A stretch of DNA of 13,301 nucleotides from Candidatus Sulfopaludibacter sp. SbA3 (GCA_945865705.1 CAMBEY010000047.1:1-13301); one strand, 5' to 3'. Positions 6,021-13,301 are shown, counted from the stretch's first letter. Notes: generated by a model not told the origin, from the letters alone. A program made the numbers and translations.

Positions 6021-7877
6021 ATGATGGACCGAAATCGCGCGATCACCAACCCGGTTTGGTCTGCGGAACTCAAAGCGGCCTGGGAAGCGGTTCCCCTTGC
6101 TGCCGGGCGCTGGAATGTTGCTGGCTCCCCCTATCTCTGGATCGCTGTCATTCTCGTCGTCGCGCTTACTCGCTGGCCAGCAATCAGTCCACAATTATAC
6201 TCCTTCGACTCGGTCAATCTAGCATTGGCATTGAACGAATTTAATCCCACGCTGAATCAACCGCAGCCTCCGGGGTATCCGGTCTTTGTTCTGGTGGCCA
6301 GATCCCTCTACCCGTTATTGGGATCTCCGGAGAATACTTTCGCTGCAATGCAGTTGCTGATCAGCGTACTGGCGCTGGGATTTCTTTACAAGCTCACGGC
6401 GCTTTTATTTTCCGCCCGCGTCGCCTTCATCGCGTGCGCGTTGTTTTTATTCAACCCGGTTTTCTGGTACTCCGGCCTGACCTCTCCGCTACGGCCCCAT
6501 CTGGCGTTCTTGTCAATTTTGTTTGCCTATTTCTGTTTCCAGGCCATCGAGAACCGGCGCTGGAATTTTCTGATGGCGTCGTTCACATTGGGGCTGGCGG
6601 GCGGATTCCGTCCTGAACTCTCGCTCGTGCTTTTCCCGCTATGGCTCTGGACTGGATGGCGGTGCGCTGATCTGCGGCTGCTCTTGCGCGGATTCGCCAT
6701 TATCGGCATCACCACCTGGCTGTGGCTGGCGAACCTGGCGGCTGCCTCTGGCGGGTTCGCCAGTATGATGGCCTACTTCCAGGAATATTTGAGCACGCAG
6801 ACCTTCCAAACATCTGTGCTACAGGCCGCGCCGCTGCCCGGCTGGCGACGCATGGTTGGACGCGTGGTGATCTGGCTGAGCCTGGGAGCGCTGCCTTGGC
6901 TCTGGGCCATCCCCTTTGGCTGGAAGGATCGCGCGCAACTGCTGGAGCGTGTGGACCGCTTTGTTCTCCTCGGGCTATGGCTCGTTCCCGCTGCCATCTT
7001 CAATATGGTGCTGCATAGCGCCGATCCGGACCATCTGCTGGCCTCGATTCCGGTCATCTGCATCATCGGAGGCCTTTGCCTGGATGCCGCGGAGAGTCGC
7101 CTGAATTGTACTTGGTGGACGACGGGGTGGACGGGCACGGCGCGCGCCCGAGCCGTTGGAGCAGTGGCCATCGCAGGTTCTCTGGCCGGGCTGTATTTTG
7201 CTTTCCCGGATGATACTTATGCAAGGACAGGATTGGCCATTTGGTTTTCCGTTGCCCTGGCCATTTTGGTTTGCTCGCCACTGAAGCCATTCGGCCGCGC
7301 GTGGCCACTGCTAACCATCGCACTGATCGGCAACATGCTGCTCTTCTTTGGAGAATTTCCGTTTCCCACGGGACCGGCCGCCGGCGGTTTCCGCGGACTA
7401 GCTTCGCTGCGGGATGCGTTCCTGGGCGGACGCTACGAAAGTTCCTACGCCCGCATTCGATGGACTTCCGAGAGAATGGCGGATACCGCCAGAGATGTCC
7501 CACGGATCCGCGCCGCCAGCTCGCGCCCCCTGGTTTTCATCTGGTCCCGCGATGGAGAACCCTCATGGAGAAAGGTCACTTACTATCTCCCCAAAGATAA
7601 GGTGTACGTCCTGGACGAAGCGGGCGACCCGGGAAGCCCCGCATCGCAGGCCGTGCTGTGGACGGCCAACAAACCGTCTGCGCGCTTTTCCGGCACGGCT
7701 CCAGTGCAACTACCCATCCCTCGCGGTGCCCGCCTGATATGGTTCATTGCGGGCGGCAAAGTTGCGGAACTGTCTCGCACGATCCCGGTCCGACAAGCAC
7801 CCGGATTCCTCTACTCCGATCTGCCCCGCGAAATGGAAAGCCTGCGTTGGGGATCATTCGAATTCGTTCCACAATAA
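6021..7877 (+). CDS. Polytopic membrane glycosyltransferase, GT-C/GT39-like (DUF2723-type)
   Basis: This is an integral membrane protein of 618 residues with roughly 11-12 hydrophobic segments between about 38 and 443, followed by a soluble C-terminal part (about 450-618). The first segment (38-50) is followed by YSFDSVNLALALNEFNP (60-76) and QPQPPGYP (80-87). This FDSVN...PPGYP layout is characteristic of the GT39/DUF2723 group of GT-C enzymes, in which an acidic residue in the first outer loop (here probably D63) is catalytic. The family moves sugars from polyprenyl-phosphate donors to proteins, lipids or glycans on the outer face of the inner membrane. The family 2 enzyme at 1789-2715 makes that kind of donor, but a link is conjecture. 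The ATG at 6021 is the first in frame and follows the TM-free N-terminus; only a weak ribosome site (GAGCG) precedes it. Acceptor and sugar are unknown. Confidence 0.78.
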   Translation: MMDRNRAITNPVWSAELKAAWEAVPLAAGRWNVAGSPYLWIAVILVVALTRWPAISPQLYSFDSVNLALALNEFNPTLNQPQPPGYPVFVLVARSLYPLLGSPENTFAAMQLLISVLALGFLYKLTALLFSARVAFIACALFLFNPVFWYSGLTSPLRPHLAFLSILFAYFCFQAIENRRWNFLMASFTLGLAGGFRPELSLVLFPLWLWTGWRCADLRLLLRGFAIIGITTWLWLANLAAASGGFASMMAYFQEYLSTQTFQTSVLQAAPLPGWRRMVGRVVIWLSLGALPWLWAIPFGWKDRAQLLERVDRFVLLGLWLVPAAIFNMVLHSADPDHLLASIPVICIIGGLCLDAAESRLNCTWWTTGWTGTARARAVGAVAIAGSLAGLYFAFPDDTYARTGLAIWFSVALAILVCSPLKPFGRAWPLLTIALIGNMLLFFGEFPFPTGPAAGGFRGLASLRDAFLGGRYESSYARIRWTSERMADTARDVPRIRAASSRPLVFIWSRDGEPSWRKVTYYLPKDKVYVLDEAGDPGSPASQAVLWTANKPSARFSGTAPVQLPIPRGARLIWFIAGGKVAELSRTIPVRQAPGFLYSDLPREMESLRWGSFEFVPQ

Positions 7878-7910
7878 GTTTTCTTCATCAAGTTCTCGAA
7901 CTGAATTTGC

Positions 7911-7952
7911 TCGCTCCCCCTCGCTCCCCCTCGGTCCTCCCTCGGTCCTCCC
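7911..7952. repeat. Two adjoining perfect tandem duplications, C/T-rich
   Basis: The plus strand reads TCGCTCCCCC twice (7911-7920, 7921-7930), then TCGGTCCTCCC twice (7931-7941, 7942-7952). All units are exact copies within their pair, and the two units resemble each other. The strand bias is extreme (all pyrimidine except G in TCGC/TCGG). It lies just after the stop of the membrane glycosyltransferase. It may be a slippage hot spot or the remnant of an expanded repeat. No function can be read from it. Confidence 0.8.
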
Positions 7953-8048
7953 ATGATCCCCCATGGTCCATTACCGCCGAAACATTAATCTGCCACTGCC
8001 TCCCGCCGCATGTCGCATCAGCCGGAAAGCGCTGAATTCCCCCGCGTT

Positions 8049-8090
8049 ACCAACTAATTGGTTGACAAATTCCGAGCCATCTGCTAAAAC
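8049..8090 (+). promoter_or_regulatory. Extended -10 promoter with operator-like palindrome, upstream of soxC
   Basis: TTGACA (8062-8067) is a perfect -35. After a 17-base spacer comes TAAAAC (8085-8090; 4 of 6), preceded by TGC, which makes an extended -10. Transcription should begin near 8097. A palindrome ACCAA-CTAA-TTGGT (8049-8062) overlaps the first base of the -35, where a regulator could act. It would drive the 30-codon ORF and soxC-soxD. Confidence 0.65.
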
Positions 8091-8135
8091 CAGTGGCAGC
8101 AATGAGAAGCCCGTTCCCCTTTACAGGAGGACACC

Positions 8136-8228
8136 GTGAAAGTCAGCCAACCTTACCCTTTCAGCCGAGAACTGCGCCGGCATTACGTCAAACGTAAATT
8201 CACGAAAATTCTATTGCGCTGGCTGTAG
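8136..8228 (+). CDS. Small basic 30-residue ORF in the soxC leader (possible leader peptide)
   Basis: A GTG at 8136 stands 5 bases after a perfect AGGAGG (8125-8130) and about 40 bases after the predicted transcription start. The peptide begins MKVSQPYPFSRELRRHYVKR and ends KILLRWL. Ten of 30 residues are K, R or H (H18 included among them) against one acidic residue. No family is recognised and there is no signal peptide. It ends 129 bases before soxC. An inverted repeat (GCTGGCTG 8218-8225, CAGCCAGC 8250-8257) begins in its last codons, so ribosomes finishing this ORF would cover one arm. That suggests a cis-acting leader peptide, but a chance ORF or a degenerate gene remains possible. It is too short for normal gene callers. 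Confidence 0.45.
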   Translation: MKVSQPYPFSRELRRHYVKRKFTKILLRWL

Positions 8229-8304
8229 CCCAAGCCGCTGTCCTGATTTCAGCCAGCTGATTGCGAAGTCGCCAGACCGCGTGGCAGTTTCAGCTTTCAC
8301 TGCC
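8218..8304 (+). promoter_or_regulatory. Inverted repeats in the soxC 5' leader
   Basis: GCTGGCTG (8218-8225) pairs perfectly with CAGCCAGC (8250-8257) across 24 bases. GGCAGT (8283-8288) pairs with ACTGCC (8299-8304) across 10 bases. Neither is followed by a T run, so they are not intrinsic terminators. Their place between the small ORF and the soxC ribosome site (AGGAGG, 8347-8352) fits a structured leader. Function is inferred only. Confidence 0.4.
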
Positions 8305-8357
8305 TATCGAGTTTTGAAATGCGAGTTCTGATCACAAGGTTTGGCTAGGAGGAGCGT

Positions 8358-9740
8358 ATGAACAAGAACAAATATGGCCGAAGAGGATTCCTGAAAGGCG
8401 GAGCCGCTTTAGTTGGTGGCTTGGCCGCGGGGGGGATACCGACAGCGAGCGGTCAGGAGGCTGGTACCAGACTGATCCATGATGCGGGAATTCGCCCGCT
8501 GGGCGAGGTTTCCCGTTTCGAGAGGAAGATTGTGCGCCGGGGATTCGGAGGGAACATTGCCAATGCCTTAACGCCCCATCAGGATCTGCATGGCATCATC
8601 ACGCCCTCCGAACTCCATTTCATTGTGAACCATGAAAACGGCGCCACGCCGGATATCGACCCCCGCCAGCATCGTTTGCTGATCCATGGCATGGTGGACC
8701 GTCCCGTGGAACTGACCATGGATGATATCAAGCTCCTGCCATCGGTGAGCCGCATCTGCTTCATTGAGTGCAACGGCAACAGTGGATCTCAGTTTGATAA
8801 AGATGCGGTAACCGTCCAGGACATCCATGGCCGCAGCAGTTGCGCGGAGTGGACTGGAGTGCCCTTGTCGCTGTTGCTCAAAGAGGTCGGCGTGAAGCCC
8901 GGCGCGGAGTGGTTGATTGGCGTGGCGGCCGACCCGGGCCGACATGGGCACAGCTTTCCGATGAGCAAGGCCATGGACGACGCCATCGTTGCCTATGCCC
9001 AGAATGGACAGGCCCTGCGGATTGAAAATGGCTACCCGCTACGGCTCGTCCTACCCGGCTGGAGCGGCAGGATCAACGTGAAGTGGCTGGACCGCATCAA
9101 GGTTGTGGATGAGCCTTACATGAATCGCCAGGAAAGTTTCGCGTATATGGAGCAGGCCCCCTTGGGCATGGGCGCCTATGCCTTCGCGGGCGCCAAAGCC
9201 TTCGGCTTCCATCATGAGTCGTTCACCAAATCCGTGATTACCTATCCTTCCGGCGGTCAACGGCTGGCCAAACCCGGCATGTACCAAATCTCCGGCTTGG
9301 CCTGGTCGGGTGGCGGCGCCATCCGCAAAGTGGAGGTTACCGCCGATGATGGCCGGAGCTGGAAGGAAGCCGAGCTACAGGCTCCCGTGCTTTCACGCGC
9401 CTTCACCCGGTTCACTCTGGGATGGAAATGGGACGGCGGAGAAGCCATCCTGAAATCCCGCAGCACCGATGAGCGCGGCAACGTGCAGCCCACGCCCGAA
9501 CAGGTGGGTGGAACTCCCAATCCTACTTCGCCGGAACAGGTGGCTGTCTGGGGCGCGGATACGTCCGCAACTTGCCGCAATTTGTTGGGCGATGATCTTT
9601 GCTCCCGCCTGCCTGTACGGGCGCAGCGGTCTATTATTCAAAGCTGGCGGGTGAACCGGGACGGAAACGTTACGAATCCAATGCCCGCGATGGCGAACAA
9701 GCTGGCGGCGTTTCTAGTCAACGATACGCACGAGCACTAA
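8358..9740 (+). CDS. soxC: SoxC-type molybdopterin sulfite/sulfane dehydrogenase, Tat-exported
   Basis: This is the catalytic subunit of a periplasmic sulfite oxidase-family enzyme that oxidises sulfite, or sulfane sulfur bound to SoxY, and passes electrons to a c-type cytochrome. The 460 residues begin with a twin-arginine signal, RRGFLKGGAALVGG (8-21), then TASGQ as the likely cleavage zone. SoxC-like blocks are LTPHQDLHGIITPSELHF (71-88), HRLLIHGMVDRP (105-116) and MDDIKLLPSVSRICFIECNGN (121-141), where C138 should be the molybdenum-bound cysteine. GYPLRLVLPGWSGRINVKWLDRIKVV (225-250) follows. The C-terminal part (about 270-460) is the dimerisation domain. AGGAGG at 8347-8352 lies 5 bases before the ATG. 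The soxD-like cytochrome gene follows on the same strand, supporting the SoxCD assignment. Usual SoxC has FIECAGN or similar, so the N at 139 is a minor variant. No soxXYZAB is in the window, so a stand-alone sulfite dehydrogenase is equally possible. Confidence 0.92.
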   Translation: MNKNKYGRRGFLKGGAALVGGLAAGGIPTASGQEAGTRLIHDAGIRPLGEVSRFERKIVRRGFGGNIANALTPHQDLHGIITPSELHFIVNHENGATPDIDPRQHRLLIHGMVDRPVELTMDDIKLLPSVSRICFIECNGNSGSQFDKDAVTVQDIHGRSSCAEWTGVPLSLLLKEVGVKPGAEWLIGVAADPGRHGHSFPMSKAMDDAIVAYAQNGQALRIENGYPLRLVLPGWSGRINVKWLDRIKVVDEPYMNRQESFAYMEQAPLGMGAYAFAGAKAFGFHHESFTKSVITYPSGGQRLAKPGMYQISGLAWSGGGAIRKVEVTADDGRSWKEAELQAPVLSRAFTRFTLGWKWDGGEAILKSRSTDERGNVQPTPEQVGGTPNPTSPEQVAVWGADTSATCRNLLGDDLCSRLPVRAQRSIIQSWRVNRDGNVTNPMPAMANKLAAFLVNDTHEH

Positions 9741-9760
9741 ACCGTTTTGCGGGATGGCGT

Positions 9761-9880
9761 ATCCGAGCCGCGACAGTTATGGAGTGTCCACGATCATCGG
9801 GTGTGCGACCAAGATCCCGCGCTCAGGAGCATTCTGGTTTTCGTGCATGGTGGACGCTCCATAACTGTCGCGGCTCGGAT
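9761..9880. repeat. 120-bp element with 31-bp near-perfect terminal inverted repeats (MITE/REP-like)
   Basis: The left arm (9761-9791) starts ATCCGAGCCGCGACAGTTAT. The right arm (9850-9880) is its reverse complement at 30 of 31 positions, and the odd pair (T9785 with G9856) is a wobble pair in RNA. The arms enclose 58 bases without an ORF. Pairing stops exactly at 9761 and 9880, and no clear target-site duplication is seen. There is no T run, so it is not a typical terminator. It sits between soxC and soxD. From memory, intergenic repeats with CGAGCCGCGAC-type arms occur in many copies in some acidobacterial and planctomycete genomes; this needs a search. Confidence 0.85.
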
Positions 9881-9947
9881 CGGTTCAACGCATCGGGAAA
9901 GCGGCGATCTATAGTTTGAAGGTGAACTTGAAAAGGAGAATGTTGCC

Positions 9948-10460
9948 ATGCGTTGGCTAGGATTGTTGGTGATCACATTAATGGCGGCAAGCGAGGGCTT
10001 CGCGCAGTTGCCGACCTTCAATCTCGGCAGGACTCCGAGCGCGGACGAGATTCGCGCTCAGGACATCACCGTGGGTCCTTCTGGGAAAGAGCTTCCGCCG
10101 GGGCGTGGCACGGCAAAGGAAGGTGCGGCGATTTTTGAGAAGCGGTGCGCCCATTGCCACGGCGTCAATGGAGCGGCAGAGGGTCAGTTTCCCTCCCTGT
10201 CAGGAGCGAAAGCTCGCGTGGTGAACTACCCGTTTGCCACCACCATCTGGGATTTCATCAACAGCGCCATGCCCCGCAAGGTGCCAGACATCGGCACACG
10301 GGAAGGCACGCTGACCGCCGCCGAGGTGTACTCGCTCACCGCTTTCGTGCTTTATCGCAACAACATCGTCAAGGAAATGGACGTCCTGGATGCCACCAGC
10401 CTGCCCAAAGTCAAAATGCCAAAACGCGATCCCCACCTCGACAAAGTGGCGCCGCGCTAG
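9948..10460 (+). CDS. Periplasmic SoxD-like cytochrome c
   Basis: This is a monohaem c-type cytochrome of 170 residues, the probable electron-accepting partner of the SoxC-type enzyme upstream. A signal peptide spans about 1-19 (hydrophobic LLVITLM, cleavage after GFA). SoxD-like features are FNLGRTPSADEIRAQDITV (24-42) and LPPGRGTAKEGAAIFEKRCAHCHG (49-72), with haem-binding CAHCH at 67-71. YPFATTIWDFINSAMP (94-109) includes M108 as the likely sixth haem ligand. It is much shorter than the two-haem SoxD of Paracoccus, so it corresponds to the single-haem form or to a SorB-like subunit. AAGGAG (9933-9938) lies 9 bases before the ATG. It follows soxC by 207 bases, most of which is the inverted-repeat element, yet very likely works with it. 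Confidence 0.88.
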   Translation: MRWLGLLVITLMAASEGFAQLPTFNLGRTPSADEIRAQDITVGPSGKELPPGRGTAKEGAAIFEKRCAHCHGVNGAAEGQFPSLSGAKARVVNYPFATTIWDFINSAMPRKVPDIGTREGTLTAAEVYSLTAFVLYRNNIVKEMDVLDATSLPKVKMPKRDPHLDKVAPR

Positions 10461-10558
10461 TTGCGCCGAAACGGAGAATCTGTAACTCAGCGACGATTGA
10501 GACAGATTGAGCCGTTAACCATGTTGCACAGAAATGTCCACTACAAGGAGGTCTTCCG

Positions 10559-13301
10559 ATGAAACAGCGAATTGCAGGGTGCTTGCTAGCGATTCTGATC
10601 GCCGGGATATTGGCAGCCTATGGGCAAGGGGTTACGGGCAGTATTCGGGGGACTGTTACCGACACCAGTAGTGCGGTAGTGCCGGGGACAACAATTATAT
10701 TGTTTAACGAGGACACCGGGATATCCCGGACGGTACGGAGCGACTCGGCGGGCCGCTTTGCTGCGCCATCGCTTAGCCTTGGCCACTACCGCCTTACGGC
10801 CACTGTGGAAGGGTTCCAAACCATCATTAGGAGGGGAGTGGAGCTGACGGTGGGCCGGGAAGCCGTCATTAATTTCGAACTGCAAGTGGGCTCCGTAACC
10901 GAGAGCGTTGAGGTCGTCGGAGAGGCTCCGCTCGTGGAGACAACAGGATCGACCGTGTCCTCGTTGGTAAGCGAGCAGGAGATGCGGAATTTGCCGTTGA
11001 ATGGACGGAGCTTCGACCAGTTGATTACTTTGGATTCCTCCGCGTCCAACTTCAGCGGGTACTCCAGCCAAGGTGTAGGACATGGATATGGCCAGAAGTT
11101 TACAGTGGCCGGAATGCGCTGGGAATCCAACAAATTCTACCAAGACGGGATGGAGATCAAAGGTGCGTCCAGAAGCGCTGAAACTCCTGGGTCGGCCTCC
11201 GGACTTCTCCTCGGTGTGGATGCCATTCGGGAATTTCGTCTACTTTCAAACAATTACAGCGCGGAGTATGGAAAAAAAGCTGGCGCAGCGGTTGTGACTG
11301 TCACCAAGAGTGGGACCAACCAAATTCATGGCAGCGTTTTTGCCTTCCATCGCAACGACAACCTGGATGCGGCGAAGTGGGAGGATACGGCCCGTGGACT
11401 GGGTGTGAAGCCTGAATTCAAGCGCAACAACTTCGGAGCCTCACTGGGAGGGCCCATCAAGCGGGACAAGATGTTTTTCTTCACCAACTATGAAGGGGTT
11501 CGGGAGCGCAGAGCAGTTACGCTGTCCGGCATCGTTCCGGATGAGAACGCCCGCAGGGGCTGCCTGCCCCGTGGCACTGCTGCGCAGCAGGGGAATTGTC
11601 CGGCTGGATTCCGCAGCGTCGCGGTGGCCCGGTCGATCGCGCCATACCTGGCAATTTGGCCGCTCCCCACGGGCCAGAATTTCGGCGACGGTACGGCCGC
11701 CTTCGCCAGCACCGGGTCAACGGCGACCGGCGAAAATTTCGAAATGGGGAGATTTGATTACAACATCTCGGAGAAGGATTCGTTGTTTCTGAGTTTCACA
11801 ACCAGCAGTGCATTTAGGACGGAGCCCAATCAATTGCCTGTCTTCGCCCTCCAGTCAGATACCCGGAGTTACACGTCGAGCATGGAATGGACACGCATCT
11901 TTTCGCCACGGTTGCTGCATGTCGCCAATTTGGGGTTCAACCGCCCGGAAGCACTCTCAGATCCCATCCCCATTGTGAAAATTGACCCTGCGCTTTCCTT
12001 TATCCCGGGAGCGGGTTTTGGATTATTTCAGTTCAACACCAGCCTTTCATCGTTTGGAAATTCGGACGGTGCCAACCAAGCCGTTTTCAATACCTTCCAG
12101 TTCTCGGAACGGTTCCTGTACACCACTGGGAGCCACAGTTGGAAGGCAGGTTGGCAGATTCAGCGGATTCAGAGAAATACGATTGAACAACATGATCTGC
12201 GAGGCGTAATGATTTTCAGAGACCTGGACGATCTTCTGGCTGGCGTAGCGGATGAGTTTAACGGTCTGCTGACCTCGGAAGTCTCCGGGAAAATGCTCAG
12301 CCTTGGCCTGCCGGCGCACCCGGATTTTGCCAAAGGATGGCGCCAAACGTACGGGGCCGTCTATGTGGAGGACTCCTGGAAGACGACGCCGACTTTCACC
12401 GTAGATGCGGGAATGCGGTTTGAATTCGCCACGCGCCTGAACGAGGTTGACGGGAAAAGTACCCGGTGGCTTGTGGACCGCATCGTGCCAGGGGGCATCA
12501 TCATGAAAACCACTCCGCAGGTGGGACTGCCGCTGGCCGACAACATTTCCCGTGGCTTGGCTCCTCGCCTGGGGCTTGCTTGGGACCCCAAAGGAGACGG
12601 CAAGACGGTTATCCGGGCAGGCGGGGGGATGTTTTTTGAACAGTTTGACAACGCGTTTCGGTTTTTCGTCGCGGCTACTCCCCCCTTCGGATCACGAGCA
12701 CAGTTTACTGACGATTTTCCCTTTCCAAATCCCTACGCGGGCGTGACGGACGTCAGTGCCCTGACCATCGAAGGACGGGGCGTGGACGCCAACATTACCA
12801 AGGCGACGGTGTTTCACTACAACCTGGGCGTGCAACGGGAGTTGTCGGGCGGCCTGGCCCTCAAACTGGCGTATACCGGATCGCGGGGTTATCACCTAAG
12901 CAATCAGAGATCCTCGAATCTCCGGCTGGCGGATATCCTTCCCGATGGCAGGAAATTTTGGCCGGCAGGCCGGGCCTCTGCCAACCCCATCCTGGGCGAA
13001 ATCAACATGCTCACCTCCAATGCGAACTCCTGGTACAACGGCTTCCGTGTCGAAGTGGAGAAGCGGCTGGGCAGCGCCCAGGGCACACTGAATGATTTCC
13101 GGGTAAAGTGGGCCTACACGTTCGCCAAATCCATTGATACCCATTCCACGGACCAGAGCAGTCAGGCGCAAAACAGTCAATCGCGCCCCATGGATTGGTT
13201 TGACATGGCCAGAGAGAAATCCCTTTCAAACTTCGATATACGCCACAACATGACCTTCAATTTCAGCTACGGGCTGCCGCAACTTTTTTCGCGCGGGCTG
13301 G
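10559..13301 (+). CDS. TonB-dependent-receptor-like outer membrane protein with carboxypeptidase-regulatory-like domain (3' partial)
   Basis: The frame stays open for 914 codons to the window edge, so the gene is cut at its 3' end; I read it codon by codon and saw no stop or frameshift. AAGGAGGT (10545-10552) lies 6 bases before the ATG. A signal peptide covers about 1-22. Residues 25-112 form a carboxypeptidase-regulatory-like fold (GSIRGTVTDTSSAVVPGTT, DSAGRFAAPSLSLGHYRLT). A plug region follows with LPLNGRSFDQLITL (145-158), the block VDAIREFRLLSNNYSAEYG, then VTVTKSGTNQIHGSVFAF and FGASLGGPIKRDKMFFF. The rest consists of beta strands rich in aromatic and glycine residues (RAGGGMFFEQFDN, YNLGVQREL). 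This Oar-like type is typical of Acidobacteriota; substrates are usually unknown and energised uptake is presumed. It begins 98 bases after the cytochrome gene on the same strand. Whether it shares that transcript or the sulfur function is unclear. Confidence 0.93.
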   Translation, partial: MKQRIAGCLLAILIAGILAAYGQGVTGSIRGTVTDTSSAVVPGTTIILFNEDTGISRTVRSDSAGRFAAPSLSLGHYRLTATVEGFQTIIRRGVELTVGREAVINFELQVGSVTESVEVVGEAPLVETTGSTVSSLVSEQEMRNLPLNGRSFDQLITLDSSASNFSGYSSQGVGHGYGQKFTVAGMRWESNKFYQDGMEIKGASRSAETPGSASGLLLGVDAIREFRLLSNNYSAEYGKKAGAAVVTVTKSGTNQIHGSVFAFHRNDNLDAAKWEDTARGLGVKPEFKRNNFGASLGGPIKRDKMFFFTNYEGVRERRAVTLSGIVPDENARRGCLPRGTAAQQGNCPAGFRSVAVARSIAPYLAIWPLPTGQNFGDGTAAFASTGSTATGENFEMGRFDYNISEKDSLFLSFTTSSAFRTEPNQLPVFALQSDTRSYTSSMEWTRIFSPRLLHVANLGFNRPEALSDPIPIVKIDPALSFIPGAGFGLFQFNTSLSSFGNSDGANQAVFNTFQFSERFLYTTGSHSWKAGWQIQRIQRNTIEQHDLRGVMIFRDLDDLLAGVADEFNGLLTSEVSGKMLSLGLPAHPDFAKGWRQTYGAVYVEDSWKTTPTFTVDAGMRFEFATRLNEVDGKSTRWLVDRIVPGGIIMKTTPQVGLPLADNISRGLAPRLGLAWDPKGDGKTVIRAGGGMFFEQFDNAFRFFVAATPPFGSRAQFTDDFPFPNPYAGVTDVSALTIEGRGVDANITKATVFHYNLGVQRELSGGLALKLAYTGSRGYHLSNQRSSNLRLADILPDGRKFWPAGRASANPILGEINMLTSNANSWYNGFRVEVEKRLGSAQGTLNDFRVKWAYTFAKSIDTHSTDQSSQAQNSQSRPMDWFDMAREKSLSNFDIRHNMTFNFSYGLPQLFSRGL

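Noticed and set aside
5824..6024. 66-codon plus-strand ORF before the GT39-like gene
   Set aside because: No ribosome site, no hydrophobic or domain pattern, and it covers a palindrome-bearing intergenic region; probably chance.
7891..7902. AGTTC-TC-GAACT as a terminator of the membrane glycosyltransferase
   Set aside because: Only five pairs with a two-base loop, AT-rich, and no T run after it.
9761..9880. Inverted repeat read as an intrinsic terminator of soxC
   Set aside because: The arms are far longer than usual, the loop is 58 bases and no T run follows on either strand, so a repeat element is more likely.
9599..9919. 106-codon plus-strand ORF across the soxC end and the inverted repeat
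   Set aside because: It overlaps soxC in another frame and translates both repeat arms; a typical artefact of such repeats.
10495..10511. Direct repeat GATTGAG-N3-GATTGAG before the receptor gene as a regulatory site
   Set aside because: Two 7-mers at 10-bp spacing are easily chance; no promoter hexamers pair convincingly with them.
10586..11143. 185-codon minus-strand ORF opposite the receptor gene
   Set aside because: The receptor signal peptide, regulatory-like domain and plug are clear on the plus strand; this is a shadow frame.

Overview
The window looks like a piece of an Acidobacteriota chromosome, or a close relative; this is an inference. It rests on (i) a very large outer-membrane receptor made of a carboxypeptidase-regulatory-like domain, a TonB plug and a barrel, a type greatly expanded in that phylum, (ii) a coenzyme F420 gene (cofD) in an otherwise Gram-negative-type gene set, (iii) moderately high GC with strong AGGAGG-type ribosome binding sites, and (iv) a long intergenic inverted repeat whose arms resemble repeats I recall from acidobacterial and planctomycete genomes. 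No rRNA, tRNA, CRISPR array, phage gene or transposase gene was found.

Layout. Positions 98-1780 (+) hold cofD and a visibly AT-richer SAM-dependent methyltransferase close to the TylM1/DesVI sugar N-methyltransferases. Positions 5745-1789 (-) hold, in order of transcription, an HU-type histone-like protein, argF, argH and a family 2 glycosyltransferase with a membrane anchor. argF-argH forms an arginine operon. Its promoter carries two adjacent sites that match the ArgR operator (ARG box) pattern, one of them a perfect 14-bp palindrome containing TATAAT. Positions 6021-7877 (+) hold a polytopic GT-C/GT39-like membrane protein.

Positions 7878-8357 are a 480-bp non-coding stretch: a short tandem repeat block, an extended -10 promoter with a palindrome touching its -35 box, and a roughly 260-nt leader. 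The leader has a 30-codon basic ORF behind a perfect AGGAGG and an 8-bp inverted repeat at that ORF's stop codon. Next come a Tat-exported SoxC-type molybdenum sulfite/sulfane dehydrogenase (8358-9740) and its SoxD-like periplasmic cytochrome c (9948-10460). A 120-bp element ending in 31-bp near-perfect inverted repeats lies between these two genes. From 10559 an open, 3'-truncated TonB-dependent-receptor-like gene runs off the window end with 914 readable codons.

How the genes work together: argF and argH are two late steps of arginine biosynthesis under probable ArgR control. soxC and soxD should form one periplasmic sulfur-oxidising enzyme that passes electrons to the respiratory chain. 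The remaining genes (cofD, methyltransferase, two glycosyltransferases, HU) look like separate units. I did not find a wholly new multi-gene system. The most unusual parts are the structured leader with its small ORF before soxC, the long inverted repeat inside the soxCD unit, and the tandem ARG boxes.
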